64,000 nucleotides of DNA from Alphaproteobacteria bacterium AO1-B (GTDB lineage: Bacteria > Pseudomonadota > Alphaproteobacteria > Rhizobiales > Stappiaceae). Both the position numbers and the translations under genes were made by a program. The stretch is from NCBI GenBank assembly GCA_001890945.1, contig MLAX01000004.1:620001-684000 (forward strand). The letters run 5' to 3'. The notes beneath the pieces were generated by a model. It searched no databases. It worked only from the letters and a program-made list of their open reading frames with translations, and was not told the DNA's origin. Below, piece after piece: positions 1 through 8,866 of this stretch. The first letter of the stretch is position 1. Every line of letters starts with the position of its first letter.

Positions 1-289
1 TCGACCAAGCAGCCGGAACTGCAATGATAAGTCCCAAAATCGTGGAGCCGCCAGCCAGGAATATGGAGTTCCAAAGGAAACGCATGTAGTTCGAGCGCTC
101 CTGTACCACCGAATAGTTCTCTAGGGTCCAATCAAAGAACAAAAATATCGGCGGATCGGCGATTGCTTGCGCTTCGGTTTTGAAGCTGGTGAGGATCGTC
201 CAGAGGATCGGAAAGAAAATCAGCAAACCTATCAACCAGGCGACGGCTGTGTTGATCATTTTCCGGTTTGTTGTAACTGCGCGGGCCAT
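1..289 (-). CDS. ABC transporter inner-membrane permease, MalG-like, partial
   Basis: The gene runs off the left edge, so only the first 96 codons are seen. The protein opens with a short polar segment, then a membrane helix at about residues 14-33, a periplasmic stretch containing TSFKTEAQAI, and a second helix near residues 72-95. The TSFK...A motif after the first helix is typical of MalG-type carbohydrate permeases. It starts 11 bases after the stop of the MalF-type permease at 301-1179, in the same operon. In polyol systems (SmoG/MtlG) this subunit pairs with the MalF-like subunit to form the channel. The conserved EAA loop lies outside the window. The family call is firm; the polyol specificity is inferred from the binding protein. 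Confidence 0.85.
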   Translation of the reverse strand, partial: MARAVTTNRKMINTAVAWLIGLLIFFPILWTILTSFKTEAQAIADPPIFLFFDWTLENYSVVQERSNYMRFLWNSIFLAGGSTILGLIIAVPAAWS

Positions 290-300
290 TTGATTACTCC

Positions 301-1179
301 TCACGCGTCAAGGTTTTTGCCGACGATGCGCATCAGGAAGATCGCAACGATATTGGCGAGGATAATGGCGTAGACACCACCTGCAGAGCCGAGACCTACG
401 TTCTGGCTTTCCAGCACCCGCTGGAAGATCAGGTAAGAAAATGTCTTGGTGCCAAAGGCACCGCCGGTGGTGACAAAGATTTCCGCGAAAATCGCCAGCA
501 AAAAGATGGTCTGGATCAAGGTCACGATGGTGATCGCCCGCGCCAGATGCGGAAGAACGATGAAAAAGAAGCGTTTGTGGACTGGGGCGCCGTCCATTTC
601 AGCGGCCTCTAGCTGCTCACTATCGAGAGACTGAATAGCAGTCAGCAAGATCAGCGTCGCGAATGGCAGCCACTGCCAGGAGACGATCATGATCAGCGAT
701 GGCAGGGACGCCTGGCTCAACCATTGTATCGGTTCGGCGCCAAAAAACTTCCAGAGATGTGCCAGGATGCCGTTGACCGGATCCATGAACATGTTTTTCC
801 AGACCAGCGCGGATACGGTCGGCATCACAAAGAAGGGCGCAATAACCAGAATTCGGACAACGCCCTGACCCCACATTGGCTGATCGAGCAAGATCGCCAA
901 TGCAATTCCCAAGGCAATTGTGATGACCAGAACGCCTCCGACAATGATCAGCGTGGTCTGAATGCTGGGCCAAAACGAGCTTGAACTCACGAATCTGATA
1001 TAGTTGGTAAATCCGACCCACTCCAACCCGTTGGCCATGGAGTCGCCGCGCAGCGGCAGGTATTTCTTGAAGGAAAAGAACAGCGTCATGCACAACGGGA
1101 TCAGCATCCAGCCCAAGAGCAGAACGACTGCAGGTGCCATCATCATCCGGGCGGCAGAACGTGATTGCTGAGTGGCCAT
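301..1179 (-). CDS. ABC transporter permease, MalF-like (polyol/sugar type)
   Basis: This 292-residue integral membrane protein has about six helices, the first at residues 14-35. The cytoplasmic EAA loop, which docks on the ATPase, is at about 191-210 (EAAEMDGAPVHKRFFFIVLP) and ends in the usual hydrophobic-LP pattern. It lies between the binding-protein gene and a MalG-like permease, the normal order for SmoEFG/MtlEFG importers. Length is normal for the family. The ATPase gene is not in the window and presumably lies to the left. Specificity cannot be read from the permease; the polyol guess rests on the binding protein. Confidence 0.9.
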   Translation of the reverse strand: MATQQSRSAARMMMAPAVVLLLGWMLIPLCMTLFFSFKKYLPLRGDSMANGLEWVGFTNYIRFVSSSSFWPSIQTTLIIVGGVLVITIALGIALAILLDQPMWGQGVVRILVIAPFFVMPTVSALVWKNMFMDPVNGILAHLWKFFGAEPIQWLSQASLPSLIMIVSWQWLPFATLILLTAIQSLDSEQLEAAEMDGAPVHKRFFFIVLPHLARAITIVTLIQTIFLLAIFAEIFVTTGGAFGTKTFSYLIFQRVLESQNVGLGSAGGVYAIILANIVAIFLMRIVGKNLDA

Positions 1180-1256
1180 GACACATCTCCTCTGTTGACG
1201 GACGCTGGTCCGTCTCGAAATATATCTTTAAAATGAAATGGCAGAAGGAGGCCGAA

Positions 1257-1274
1257 GGACGGGCGAACCCGCCC
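1257..1274 (-). other. Intercistronic hairpin after binding-protein gene
   Basis: On the minus strand GGGCGGG pairs with CCCGTCC (one G-U pair) around a TTCG loop, giving a 7-bp stem with an extra-stable tetraloop. It begins about 25 bases after the binding-protein stop and lies upstream of the permease gene. No T-tract follows, so it looks like an mRNA-stabilising or attenuating element rather than a full terminator. Confidence 0.6.
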
Positions 1275-1299
1275 TCCGGTACTGGAAGTTACCGCGAGC

Positions 1300-2604
1300 T
1301 TATCGGTAGCCGGCGGCTTCCATTGCATCGTTGGTCAGAGCTTGAGCTTTGGCCAATGCCTCTTCGACGGTCTGTTGACCTGCATAGGCAGCCGAGAACT
1401 CCTGGCTCACTTCAGTTGCGATACCGGCAAACTCCGGAATAGCAGCGAACTGGATGCCAACGTATGGGCTCGGTTCGACGGTCGAGTTGTTCGGATCAGC
1501 TGACAGGATTGAATCCAAGGTCATCTTGGCGAACGGTACGGCCTGATACTCTGGGGTCTCGTACAGAGACGTCCGTGCACCTGGAGGAACGTTGGCCCAA
1601 CCTTCTTTGGCAGCTACGAGTTCGATGTAGGATTTGGACGTAGCCCATTCGATGAACTCTTTTGCAGCTGCTTCCTTTTGAGTCCCGGCAGGAATTGCCA
1701 GCGCCCAGGCCCACAGCCAGTTCGAACGTTTGCCAAGCCCTGTATCAGGGGCCAAAGCGAAGCCGACAGAGTCGGCCACGGTCGAGTCGTTTGGATTTGT
1801 TACAAAGGATGCTGCCACCGTGGCATCAATCCACATGCCGCATTTGCCCTGCTGGAAGAGCGACAGGTTTTCATTAAAGCCGTTGGTCGCATAGCCCGGA
1901 GGGCCGGAGGCATCCATCATGTCTTTGTAAAAGTTCAGCGTATTGGCCCATTGTTCGGTATCGAACTGAGCGTTCCAGTCCATGTCGAACCAACGTGCAC
2001 CGAACGAGTTCGACATCGCTGTGATGAATGCGCCGCCTTCACCCCAACCAGCCTTGCCGCGAAGGCAGATGCCGTTGATTTCGTTGTCACGGTCAGTCAT
2101 AGCCGCCGCTGCTTCTCTGACGAAATCCCAAGTCGGCGCGTCTGGCATTTCCAGACCGGCTTTTGCCATGAGGTCTGTACGGTACATAATCATGGAGCTT
2201 TCGCCATAAAACGGAGCGGCATAAAGCGTTCCGTCGTGGCTCAGACCACCAGCCATAGCGGGCAGGATGTCAGCGGCATCATATTCTTCGGAGAGATCGT
2301 CAAGTGGAACGAGCCAGCCGTTGGCACCCCAGATTGGCGTTTCGTACATGCCAATGGTCATGATGTCGAAAGCGCCGCCCTTCGTTGAAATGTCGGTGGT
2401 CACGCGCTGACGCAGTACGTTTTCCTCCAAAGTGACCCACTCGACGGTATGACCAGTCTTTGCAGTGAAATCGTCGGTGTAACCCTGCATGCGGATCATA
2501 TCACCGTTGTTCACAGTAGCGATGGTGAGTGTTTCTGCTTGCGCTGCCGCTGCGGTCAACACGACAAGCGCAGTCGTCGCACAAAGTGCGTTCTTTATGT
2601 ACAT
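1300..2604 (-). CDS. ABC transporter periplasmic binding protein, polyol type (SmoE/MtlE-like)
   Basis: This 434-residue family 1 extracellular solute-binding protein carries a Sec signal peptide (MYIKNALCATTALVVLTAAAAQA, cleavage near residue 23). The mature start ETLTIATVNNGDM and the GGAFDIMTIGMYE segment resemble sorbitol/mannitol-binding proteins SmoE/MtlE. The start at 2604 is chosen over the longer frame because GGGAGGAGA lies just upstream. It captures its ligand in the periplasm for the permeases at 301-1179 and 1-289. An operator-like palindrome 65 bases upstream and the adjacent LacI gene suggest repression. The polyol substrate is inferred from sequence resemblance only. Confidence 0.85.
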   Translation of the reverse strand: MYIKNALCATTALVVLTAAAAQAETLTIATVNNGDMIRMQGYTDDFTAKTGHTVEWVTLEENVLRQRVTTDISTKGGAFDIMTIGMYETPIWGANGWLVPLDDLSEEYDAADILPAMAGGLSHDGTLYAAPFYGESSMIMYRTDLMAKAGLEMPDAPTWDFVREAAAAMTDRDNEINGICLRGKAGWGEGGAFITAMSNSFGARWFDMDWNAQFDTEQWANTLNFYKDMMDASGPPGYATNGFNENLSLFQQGKCGMWIDATVAASFVTNPNDSTVADSVGFALAPDTGLGKRSNWLWAWALAIPAGTQKEAAAKEFIEWATSKSYIELVAAKEGWANVPPGARTSLYETPEYQAVPFAKMTLDSILSADPNNSTVEPSPYVGIQFAAIPEFAGIATEVSQEFSAAYAGQQTVEEALAKAQALTNDAMEAAGYR

Positions 2605-2668
2605 CCGATCTCCTCCCTTGGCTGGATGTTGGGCCAACCCTAAGCGCTACCGTAACGGCGAGTCAATA

Positions 2669-2692
2669 AAAAATTTACGCGCGTAAAATTTT
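2669..2692. promoter_or_regulatory. Probable LacI-family operator
   Basis: A perfect 14-bp palindrome TTTACGCGCGTAAA (2674-2687) is flanked by A/T runs that extend the symmetry imperfectly. It sits between the lacI-type gene stop (2695) and the binding-protein start (2604). The central CG and even dyad are typical of LacI-family operators. The adjacent regulator is the likely binder. Confidence 0.65.
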
Positions 2693-2694
2693 TG

Positions 2695-3726
2695 CTACGC
2701 AGAACTGCGTAAGACCAGGCGCGCTGAGAAGACGGTTTCTTCACGGCGTGCAAATCGCCCGCCCGCTTCTATGAGATTGTTGAGGGTCTTAAAGGCGTGG
2801 TCCGAAACGCTGTCATAATCATGGGCAGCCGTTGTCAAAGACGGGCAGGTGAACTTTGAAAATGGGTGGTCGTCATGAGAGGCGACCCTTAAGGCGCAGC
2901 CAGCGCCGCGCCCGACCCGCAAGCCTTTCTCATGACAGGCGGATAGCAGGCCGATCGCCAGGCGATCGTTGCTGCACAATACGGTGTTGGTCGGAAACCC
3001 GCCGGTTTCCAAAATGCGAAGCGCACCGTCCCGCCCAATTTGTTCGAACGCCCAGCCCTCACCCTCGATCTTCAGAATGCGCGGTTCGAGATTGCGCTCG
3101 GCCATCAACTGCTCATATGCCGCCCGCCGTTTGTTGGCGTTCGGGTTGGCTGGTGTGCGCATTTCAAAGAAACTCGGTGGCTCACCCGTTCGGGTAAGAT
3201 AGTCGACAGTCTGGGAGACAAAGCTGAAATTGTCAGATCCCACAAAGGCTTCTCCGATGCCTTCAATGTTACTGTCAAACAGAACTGTCGGAACATCCTG
3301 GCAGAATTTTTCAACGGACAGTTTGTCTGACGCCCGGCCGAGCGGTGCGAGCAGGACCCCGGCCGGTTTCAAAGACCGAAGGCTATCAAGGATTTCATTC
3401 TCAAGCTGCTGTTGGCCGTGGGCACTATAAAGGGTTGGGTGAAACCCGGCCTCTAGACAGCGTTGCTCCAACTTCCTTGCTATTTCCGTGAAGAACGGGT
3501 CGGCAAGGAAAGGGACCACAATGCCGACATTCTTGGTCAGCTTGCGGTTCTGGTTCATCGCGAAAATGTTTGGCCTGAAATCGTATTTTTGCAGGGCGTC
3601 TTCGATGCGCAACCGTGTCGTTTGGCGGACGCTCTCGGGATTGTTGAAATACTTTGAGAGCGTTGGCCTAGAGATGCCGCTAACAGCTGCAAACTCCTCC
3701 ATGTTCTTCAGCTTCCGCTCGACCAC
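2695..3726 (-). CDS. LacI-family transcriptional regulator
   Basis: This 343-residue regulator has an N-terminal helix-turn-helix at about residues 8-30 (MEEFAAVSGISRPTLSKYFN), a hinge, and a periplasmic-binding-protein-like effector domain starting near residue 67 (NVGIVVPFLADPFFTEI). It starts with GTG, preceded by AAAGG at good spacing. It lies directly upstream of the polyol ABC operon on the same strand, with an operator-like palindrome in the gap, so it probably represses that operon until a sugar alcohol binds. The recognition helix (SRPTLSKYFN) departs somewhat from the usual LacI pattern. The ligand is unknown. Confidence 0.9.
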   Translation of the reverse strand: MVERKLKNMEEFAAVSGISRPTLSKYFNNPESVRQTTRLRIEDALQKYDFRPNIFAMNQNRKLTKNVGIVVPFLADPFFTEIARKLEQRCLEAGFHPTLYSAHGQQQLENEILDSLRSLKPAGVLLAPLGRASDKLSVEKFCQDVPTVLFDSNIEGIGEAFVGSDNFSFVSQTVDYLTRTGEPPSFFEMRTPANPNANKRRAAYEQLMAERNLEPRILKIEGEGWAFEQIGRDGALRILETGGFPTNTVLCSNDRLAIGLLSACHEKGLRVGRGAGCALRVASHDDHPFSKFTCPSLTTAAHDYDSVSDHAFKTLNNLIEAGGRFARREETVFSARLVLRSSA

Positions 3727-4024
3727 TTGTTCTGCCTTTCCAGTCCATCCACATTATGAGCCGCTGGTTTTCGGAAAAGGACATCTGCATTTGTTTCCGC
3801 GCGACAATTTTTGACATTACATTAGTTTGCGTAGCTGAAATTGGTCAAGCGAATGACAACAGTACGTCTGGAAATGAGTTCGCTGCCTTGATCAACGATG
3901 CAATCCCGGTTCTGAAAGCATCATTAAGTAAGAACTATTCAAGGGGGCAGGCTGGATGATTGTTCATGTTCGTTTGGAGGAACGCAGCTACGTTTGAATA
4001 CCAGCGAATAGGTTTCTGGCCCGC
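3727..4024. other. Gene-free stretch upstream of the LacI gene
   Basis: These 298 bases lie between the lacI-type start (3726) and the LysR stop (4025). The segment is more AT-rich than its surroundings and probably holds the regulator's promoter. I see no convincing gene, repeat or terminator in it. Confidence 0.5.
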
Positions 4025-4948
4025 CTAAGGTCGCCGTCTTAGATCAGCTGCACAGCTGTTTAGGGCTGTTTTCAGTTCAGCAACAGTTGGGCTGTCGGAG
4101 CCTGATAACCGTGACAATAGACCAACTGGGCGCTTAACGGTCGGGCTGCGAAGGTTTTTGAAATCAAGTTGTTTTCCTATTCCTGAATACATCCCGGTAC
4201 GCGGCAACAGCGCCAATCCGAGACCCTCGCGTGCGAGCTCCATAGCAGTGGTTGTTCGGCCAACTTCATACGTCCAAGCGGCCGAAAGCCTGTTTTCTGC
4301 CATTGCATCGTCGATCAAGAGTCGGTTGCCTGTTCCGCGGGCCGGTAGAATTAGCGGTTCACGATGCAGATCTGACCACAAGACATGCACACGGCCTGCA
4401 AATCTGTGATCGGGAGGTATTGCAACGGAAATCTCGTCTTCGAAAAGGGGTTCAAAAAGCGTGTTGGGTTCTGCCACGCCCGCCGAACACACGCCAAAAT
4501 CGGCGTCACCCTGCGCGACGGCTTCTGCAACTTGATTTGCGGCATGATCCAGAACTCGAACACGTGGATCGAGGCCTTTTGCCTGAACCATCCGCAGTGC
4601 AGGAAGAAGAAGGGGAACAATCAATGTCGGGATCATTGCCAGCGTTACCACAGCATTTCGTTGATGAGAGAAAGCGACACTCTCATCCCGCATTGCACGT
4701 GTTGCTTCCTCGGCACCATCCAATATCGCTTCGGCGCGTGGAAAAAGGCGTTTGGCCGCGAGCGTCGGTTTCACAAGCCGCGTGGTTCGCTCGAACAAGG
4801 GGGAGCCGAGAACCTCTTCCAGCTTTTGAACGCGACGGGTGATCGCTGACTGCGAAAGGTTCAAACGCTCAGCGGCATGATGAAAAGATGCGGTTTCCAT
4901 CACTGCCAAAAAGGCTTCCAAGTCAGTAAAATCGTAATTGATGCGCAT
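4025..4948 (-). CDS. LysR-family regulator, probably of tcuAB (TcuR-like)
   Basis: This 307-residue LysR protein has a winged helix-turn-helix at about residues 17-36 (SFHHAAERLNLSQSAITRRV), then a linker helix and a periplasmic-binding-like effector domain from about residue 95. It is divergent from tcuA with 79 bases between the starts, the usual arrangement for a LysR activator and its target. In Salmonella the tcuAB genes are likewise controlled by a LysR protein, TcuR. Length and domain order are normal. The effector, perhaps tricarballylate, is inferred from context. Confidence 0.85.
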   Translation of the reverse strand: MRINYDFTDLEAFLAVMETASFHHAAERLNLSQSAITRRVQKLEEVLGSPLFERTTRLVKPTLAAKRLFPRAEAILDGAEEATRAMRDESVAFSHQRNAVVTLAMIPTLIVPLLLPALRMVQAKGLDPRVRVLDHAANQVAEAVAQGDADFGVCSAGVAEPNTLFEPLFEDEISVAIPPDHRFAGRVHVLWSDLHREPLILPARGTGNRLLIDDAMAENRLSAAWTYEVGRTTTAMELAREGLGLALLPRTGMYSGIGKQLDFKNLRSPTVKRPVGLLSRLSGSDSPTVAELKTALNSCAADLRRRP

Positions 4949-4954
4949 TGCGCA

Positions 4955-4970
4955 ATAATCGTGATATTAT
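4955..4970. promoter_or_regulatory. Possible LysR-type binding site between lysR and tcuA
   Basis: The inverted repeat ATAAT-N6-ATTAT lies in the 79-bp divergent gap, close to the LysR start, where LysR recognition sites usually sit. The arms are AT-only, so chance occurrence is possible. Confidence 0.35.
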
Positions 4971-5027
4971 CATCATTAGTCAAATCAATGTCTGCTGTCC
5001 TACTCTAGGCGGGAAAGGGCATCTGAC

Positions 5028-6413
5028 ATGAAGCATAGCTATGATCTGGCTGTAATTGGCGGAGGGAACGCTGCTTTGTGCGCCGCAATCACGGCCGCTG
5101 AATTGGGCGCGCGCGTCGTCATTTTCGAGACTGCGCCAAAGGCTTATCGAGGCGGCAACTCCCGGCACACGCGCAACTTCCGTTGCATGCATTCAGGCCC
5201 GCTTGGCCCGCTTGTCGAAGACTATTTTGAAGAAGAGTATTTTGAAGACCTTCTAAAAGTGACCGACGGAAAAACAGATGAGCATCTTGCTCGGCTAGCC
5301 ATCCGAACTTCGGAAGAGTGCTTGCCTTGGATGGAAGAGCACGGCGTTCGGTTTCAGCCCTCTTTGTCAGGTACCTTGTCGCTTGCACGCACCAACGCGT
5401 TTTTTCTGGGGGGCGGCAAGTCACTGGTGAATGCATATTACCGGACCGCCGAAGAACTTAGCGTTGAAGTTCTTTACGAGGCCAATGTCACGCATCTTGA
5501 ATTGGACGGGAACCGGATAGCGCATCTCGACTATGAGCATGAGGGAGAGAGCAAGCGGATCGCCCCCAAGGCCATCGTTGTCGCATCTGGTGGATTCCAG
5601 GCAGACACGGACTGGCTCACGCGTGCGTGGGGGCCGCCTGCGAAGAATTTCCTGATCCGGGGAACGCCTTATAACCGGGGTGTTGTTCTTGCAGATTTAC
5701 TGGACCAGGGCGTTCAATCAGTTGGTGATCCGACCCAATGTCATGCCGTGGCAATCGATGGACGGGCGCCAAAATTTGACGGCGGTATCGTAACGCGTCT
5801 GGACTGTGTTCCGTTTTCCATCGTGGTCAACAAGAATGCCGAACGGTTTTATGACGAGGGCGAGGACGTCTGGCCGAAACGTTATGCGATTTGGGGGCGA
5901 CTGATCGCCAATCAGCCGGACCAGGTGGGCTATGTGATCATCGATTCCAAGTCTTTGGACTTGTTCATGCCGTCCGTCTTTCCGCCAATCAAGGCCGATA
6001 CGCTTGAAGAACTGGCCGAAAAGTTGGGTCTGCCACCTGTGCAGCTGAAAGACACGGTTGAGACTTTCAATGCGGCATGCGGAGACACGGCGAAGTTTCA
6101 TCCGACTGAATTGGACGGGGTAAAGACCACCGGCATCAACCCGCCGAAAACGAATTGGGCCCGGCCGATCGATGAGCCCCCATACTACGGATACAGCCTC
6201 AAGACCGGTGTGACCTTCACCTATCTCGGCCTCAAGGTCGACGAGAACGCGCAATGCAGCACACAAGATGGCCCTATCACAAATCTTTGGGCAGCCGGTG
6301 AAACCATGGCCGGCTCCATCCTGGGGCAGGGGTACCTCGCCGGTTTCGGCATGACCATTGGGACGGTCTTCGGACGCATTGCCGGAAGGGAGGCAGCAAA
6401 CTATGCAAACTGA
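5028..6413 (+). CDS. tcuA: FAD-dependent tricarballylate dehydrogenase TcuA
   Basis: This 461-residue flavoprotein belongs to the fumarate reductase/succinate dehydrogenase family. An N-terminal FAD-binding Rossmann fold is at residues 6-35 (VIGGGNAALCAAITAAELGA), followed by the RGGNSRHTRNF segment diagnostic of tricarballylate dehydrogenases. A C-terminal GE(T)MAGSILGQGYLAG motif closes the FAD site. TcuA oxidises tricarballylate to cis-aconitate and passes electrons to TcuB. The TcuB start lies inside its last codons (11-bp overlap), so the two are co-translated. The gene order matches Salmonella tcuRAB, but the importer here is a TTT system rather than the MFS protein TcuC. AAAGGG precedes the ATG. 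Confidence 0.9.
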   Translation: MKHSYDLAVIGGGNAALCAAITAAELGARVVIFETAPKAYRGGNSRHTRNFRCMHSGPLGPLVEDYFEEEYFEDLLKVTDGKTDEHLARLAIRTSEECLPWMEEHGVRFQPSLSGTLSLARTNAFFLGGGKSLVNAYYRTAEELSVEVLYEANVTHLELDGNRIAHLDYEHEGESKRIAPKAIVVASGGFQADTDWLTRAWGPPAKNFLIRGTPYNRGVVLADLLDQGVQSVGDPTQCHAVAIDGRAPKFDGGIVTRLDCVPFSIVVNKNAERFYDEGEDVWPKRYAIWGRLIANQPDQVGYVIIDSKSLDLFMPSVFPPIKADTLEELAEKLGLPPVQLKDTVETFNAACGDTAKFHPTELDGVKTTGINPPKTNWARPIDEPPYYGYSLKTGVTFTYLGLKVDENAQCSTQDGPITNLWAAGETMAGSILGQGYLAGFGMTIGTVFGRIAGREAANYAN

Positions 6414-7473
6414 TCTTCTCCAGGAAGCACGCCGCCAAGCGGAAATCTGCAATGCATGCCGATACTGCGAGGGGTATTGCTCCGTCTTTCCCGCGCTCCA
6501 TCAACAGCGGTTTTTTACAGACGGTAATCTCACGCAGCTTGCAAACCTCTGTCACAACTGCCGGGGCTGCTATTATGCCTGCCAGTACACTGCGCCGCAC
6601 GAGTTCGATCTTAATCTTCCGAAGGCCTTGGCCGAAGTTCGTCAGGACAGTTGGGAGAGCTTTGCCTGGCCTGGTCCACTGGCGCAAATCTTTCAAAAAA
6701 ACGGTGTGATGATCGCTGTCGCCACTGTTCTGGGATTTGCGGTTTTGTTTCTCGCGATGCGGACGCTTGGGTCTACCGGCGGCGACGGGTTTTATGCAGT
6801 GCTTTCCCACAATGCGATGGTGGCGATCTTCTTGCCGGCATTTCTGTTTCCGCTTTTCAGCATTGCGATCGGTCTTCGGAGATATTGGCAAGGCACGGAC
6901 GGAACACGTATCACGCTGGCTCACATCGTCGGTGCGTTTGGATCGGCAGCCAACATGAAAAACCTGGCTGGTGGACACGGTGATGGCTGCAATTTCGAGG
7001 ACGAAGACAAGTTTTCCAACGCGCGGAGACTGGCGCATCAGGCGGTGATGTATGGCTTTCTTCTTTGCTTTGCAGCCACATCGGCCGGGACCATTCTTCA
7101 CTATGCCTTTAATATGCCGGCACCTTACCCGCTCTGGTCGCTTCCCAAATTACTCGGTGTACCAGGTGGTATCTTGATGGTTCTCGGAACGGTGGAGCTT
7201 GCGCGCCTTAAATTGAAGGCGGACAGGAACCTTGGAGCGTCGTCAGCCTGGGGCGGGGAAATGGGCTTCGTCCTTCTTCTTTTCCTGGTGGCTCTGAGTG
7301 GTCTGCTGCTGTACTGGCTTGGCGGAACGCAAATCATGCCGCTGATGCTTGCAATTCACCTCGGATCGGTGCTCAGCTTTTTCTTACTGACGCCCTACAC
7401 AAAAATGGCCCACGGGTTTTACCGGCTGGCTGCGCTCATTCGGGATGAGCAACGGAAAGCTGCGTCGGAGTGA
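6403..7473 (+). CDS. tcuB: Tricarballylate utilisation iron-sulfur membrane protein TcuB
   Basis: This 356-residue protein has two CxxCxxCxxxC ferredoxin motifs (Cys16/19/22/26 and Cys50/53/56/60), then about six membrane helices from residue 90 onward. TcuB reoxidises the FAD of TcuA and delivers electrons to the respiratory chain. The ATG at 6403 is preferred over an upstream start because GGAAGGGAGG lies at ideal spacing. The first codons overlap the end of tcuA. The last 38 bases overlap the end of the convergent histidine kinase gene. Length is normal for the family. Confidence 0.9.
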   Translation: MQTDLLQEARRQAEICNACRYCEGYCSVFPALHQQRFFTDGNLTQLANLCHNCRGCYYACQYTAPHEFDLNLPKALAEVRQDSWESFAWPGPLAQIFQKNGVMIAVATVLGFAVLFLAMRTLGSTGGDGFYAVLSHNAMVAIFLPAFLFPLFSIAIGLRRYWQGTDGTRITLAHIVGAFGSAANMKNLAGGHGDGCNFEDEDKFSNARRLAHQAVMYGFLLCFAATSAGTILHYAFNMPAPYPLWSLPKLLGVPGGILMVLGTVELARLKLKADRNLGASSAWGGEMGFVLLLFLVALSGLLLYWLGGTQIMPLMLAIHLGSVLSFFLLTPYTKMAHGFYRLAALIRDEQRKAASE

Positions 7474-8866
7474 GGTCAGTGGGCTGACTGGAAGAGGCGC
7501 AAGTCCCGACAGAGATAGTCATACGCACCACAAGCCCCGGGTTTTGATCCTTAAGCTCCAACCGGCCACCGTGACGTTCAGCGACCCGTTCCACAATTGG
7601 AAGACCCAAGCCGCTCCCACCGCTGTTTTCGGATACTTGCCCGAACCGCATGCGAGCGGTGCGGATCTGGTCTGGCGTTAGACCTACCCCGTTGTCAGAA
7701 ATGGTAATCGAAAGGTCTGGGCCCAGTCGTTCAAAGCCAACAGTGATGGTGTCGAGCTTTGGTCCGCCATGCCGGAAGGCGTTGTCGATGAGGTTGGACA
7801 CAGCTTCACGGATCATCGTCCGGTCACCGGTAATGCGAACATCTTCTGTAGCTGGTGTCCAGATGATCTCGACGTCCGGCGGGAAACGGTTCCGGTACTC
7901 TGACACCAGAGGGTCAAGCAACTTATTGACCGAGAAAGCTTCTTCCAATGACGTTTGGTCAATGGCCTTTGCGCGTTCGTAAGTGAGCAGTTTTTGAGCG
8001 AGAAGACTTGTGTCTTTTACCGCGTTGACGAGGTCTTCCGCCCTTTCACGCATTGCGTCTTCCGATTTGGCGGATCTTACGGCTTCAGCAAGTGCCAACA
8101 CTCCAGCGATGGGGTTACGCAATTGATGTGCGGCATTCGAGATGAATTCGTTCTGCGTTGCCATCGCTTCCGAAACCTGCCCCAGCAGCCGGTTTAGCGT
8201 TTGCACGATGCCTTGCACTTCCACCGGTACCGGGCGCCGGATCGGTTTGAGATCTTCTCCTGATCTCAGGTCGATAGCTTGCTGCAAATCGCTGAGCGGC
8301 CACAAACCGATACGAATGCCAAACCAGACGATCAATGCGAGTGACAGGATAATTGATGAAATCACCGCGAGGGACCTCCAGGTCAGATCCCGGACGAATG
8401 CGGCGCGTATTGAGACATCCTGCCAAACAGTCGTCGTGAAAACTCCGCTGAAACCATCGACCTGCATTCGGGTCCGCATGCGGTACCCGCGCACTTCCCG
8501 TCCGAGATAATCACCATTGAAGTAAACCGGGCTGAGGTCACCATCTGCACTGGTCGGGATGCCAACTGGAGGCGTCGCATAGCCTGCCACTATCACGCCA
8601 TCTGGCGCGTAGACGTGATAGTAAACCCGCCCGCCGGACGTATCCGAAAGGATTTTTCGGGTGTTGGCAACCAAGGCATCACCACCGGAAAGCGCGACAT
8701 CGTTGGTAACGGCAAGCGCAGCAGATTGCAGACTGCGGTCGAATACATCGCTCGCAGTTGAGCGCGCATTATTCAACTGCCAGACGCCGGCGAGCCCCGC
8801 GACCAACAAAAGAGGCAGAAGGATGATCAGGGTCAGCCGCAGACGCAGGGAATAGGACCGTTTCAT
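7436..8866 (-). CDS. Sensor histidine kinase, TctE-like
   Basis: This 476-residue kinase has helix 1 (about 10-29), a periplasmic sensor domain (30-163), helix 2 (164-185), and a dimerisation domain with the phospho-acceptor His247 (NAAHQLRNP). The ATPase domain shows an N box near 354-366, DNGVGL at 391-396 and a GGSGLGL motif. The sensor region is the tricarboxylate-sensor type found beside TctC-like genes. Its start overlaps the response-regulator stop by one base (TGATG). It probably senses a di- or tricarboxylate and controls the TTT operon at 9668. Its 3' end overlaps tcuB convergently. The ligand is inferred. Confidence 0.88.
   Translation of the reverse strand: MKRSYSLRLRLTLIILLPLLLVAGLAGVWQLNNARSTASDVFDRSLQSAALAVTNDVALSGGDALVANTRKILSDTSGGRVYYHVYAPDGVIVAGYATPPVGIPTSADGDLSPVYFNGDYLGREVRGYRMRTRMQVDGFSGVFTTTVWQDVSIRAAFVRDLTWRSLAVISSIILSLALIVWFGIRIGLWPLSDLQQAIDLRSGEDLKPIRRPVPVEVQGIVQTLNRLLGQVSEAMATQNEFISNAAHQLRNPIAGVLALAEAVRSAKSEDAMRERAEDLVNAVKDTSLLAQKLLTYERAKAIDQTSLEEAFSVNKLLDPLVSEYRNRFPPDVEIIWTPATEDVRITGDRTMIREAVSNLIDNAFRHGGPKLDTITVGFERLGPDLSITISDNGVGLTPDQIRTARMRFGQVSENSGGSGLGLPIVERVAERHGGRLELKDQNPGLVVRMTISVGTCASSSQPTDLTPTQLSVAHPE

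Noticed and set aside
1678..2388. A 236-codon plus-strand frame within the polyol binding-protein gene
   Set aside because: Antisense to a gene with a clear signal peptide and family motifs; no ribosome-binding site or domain.
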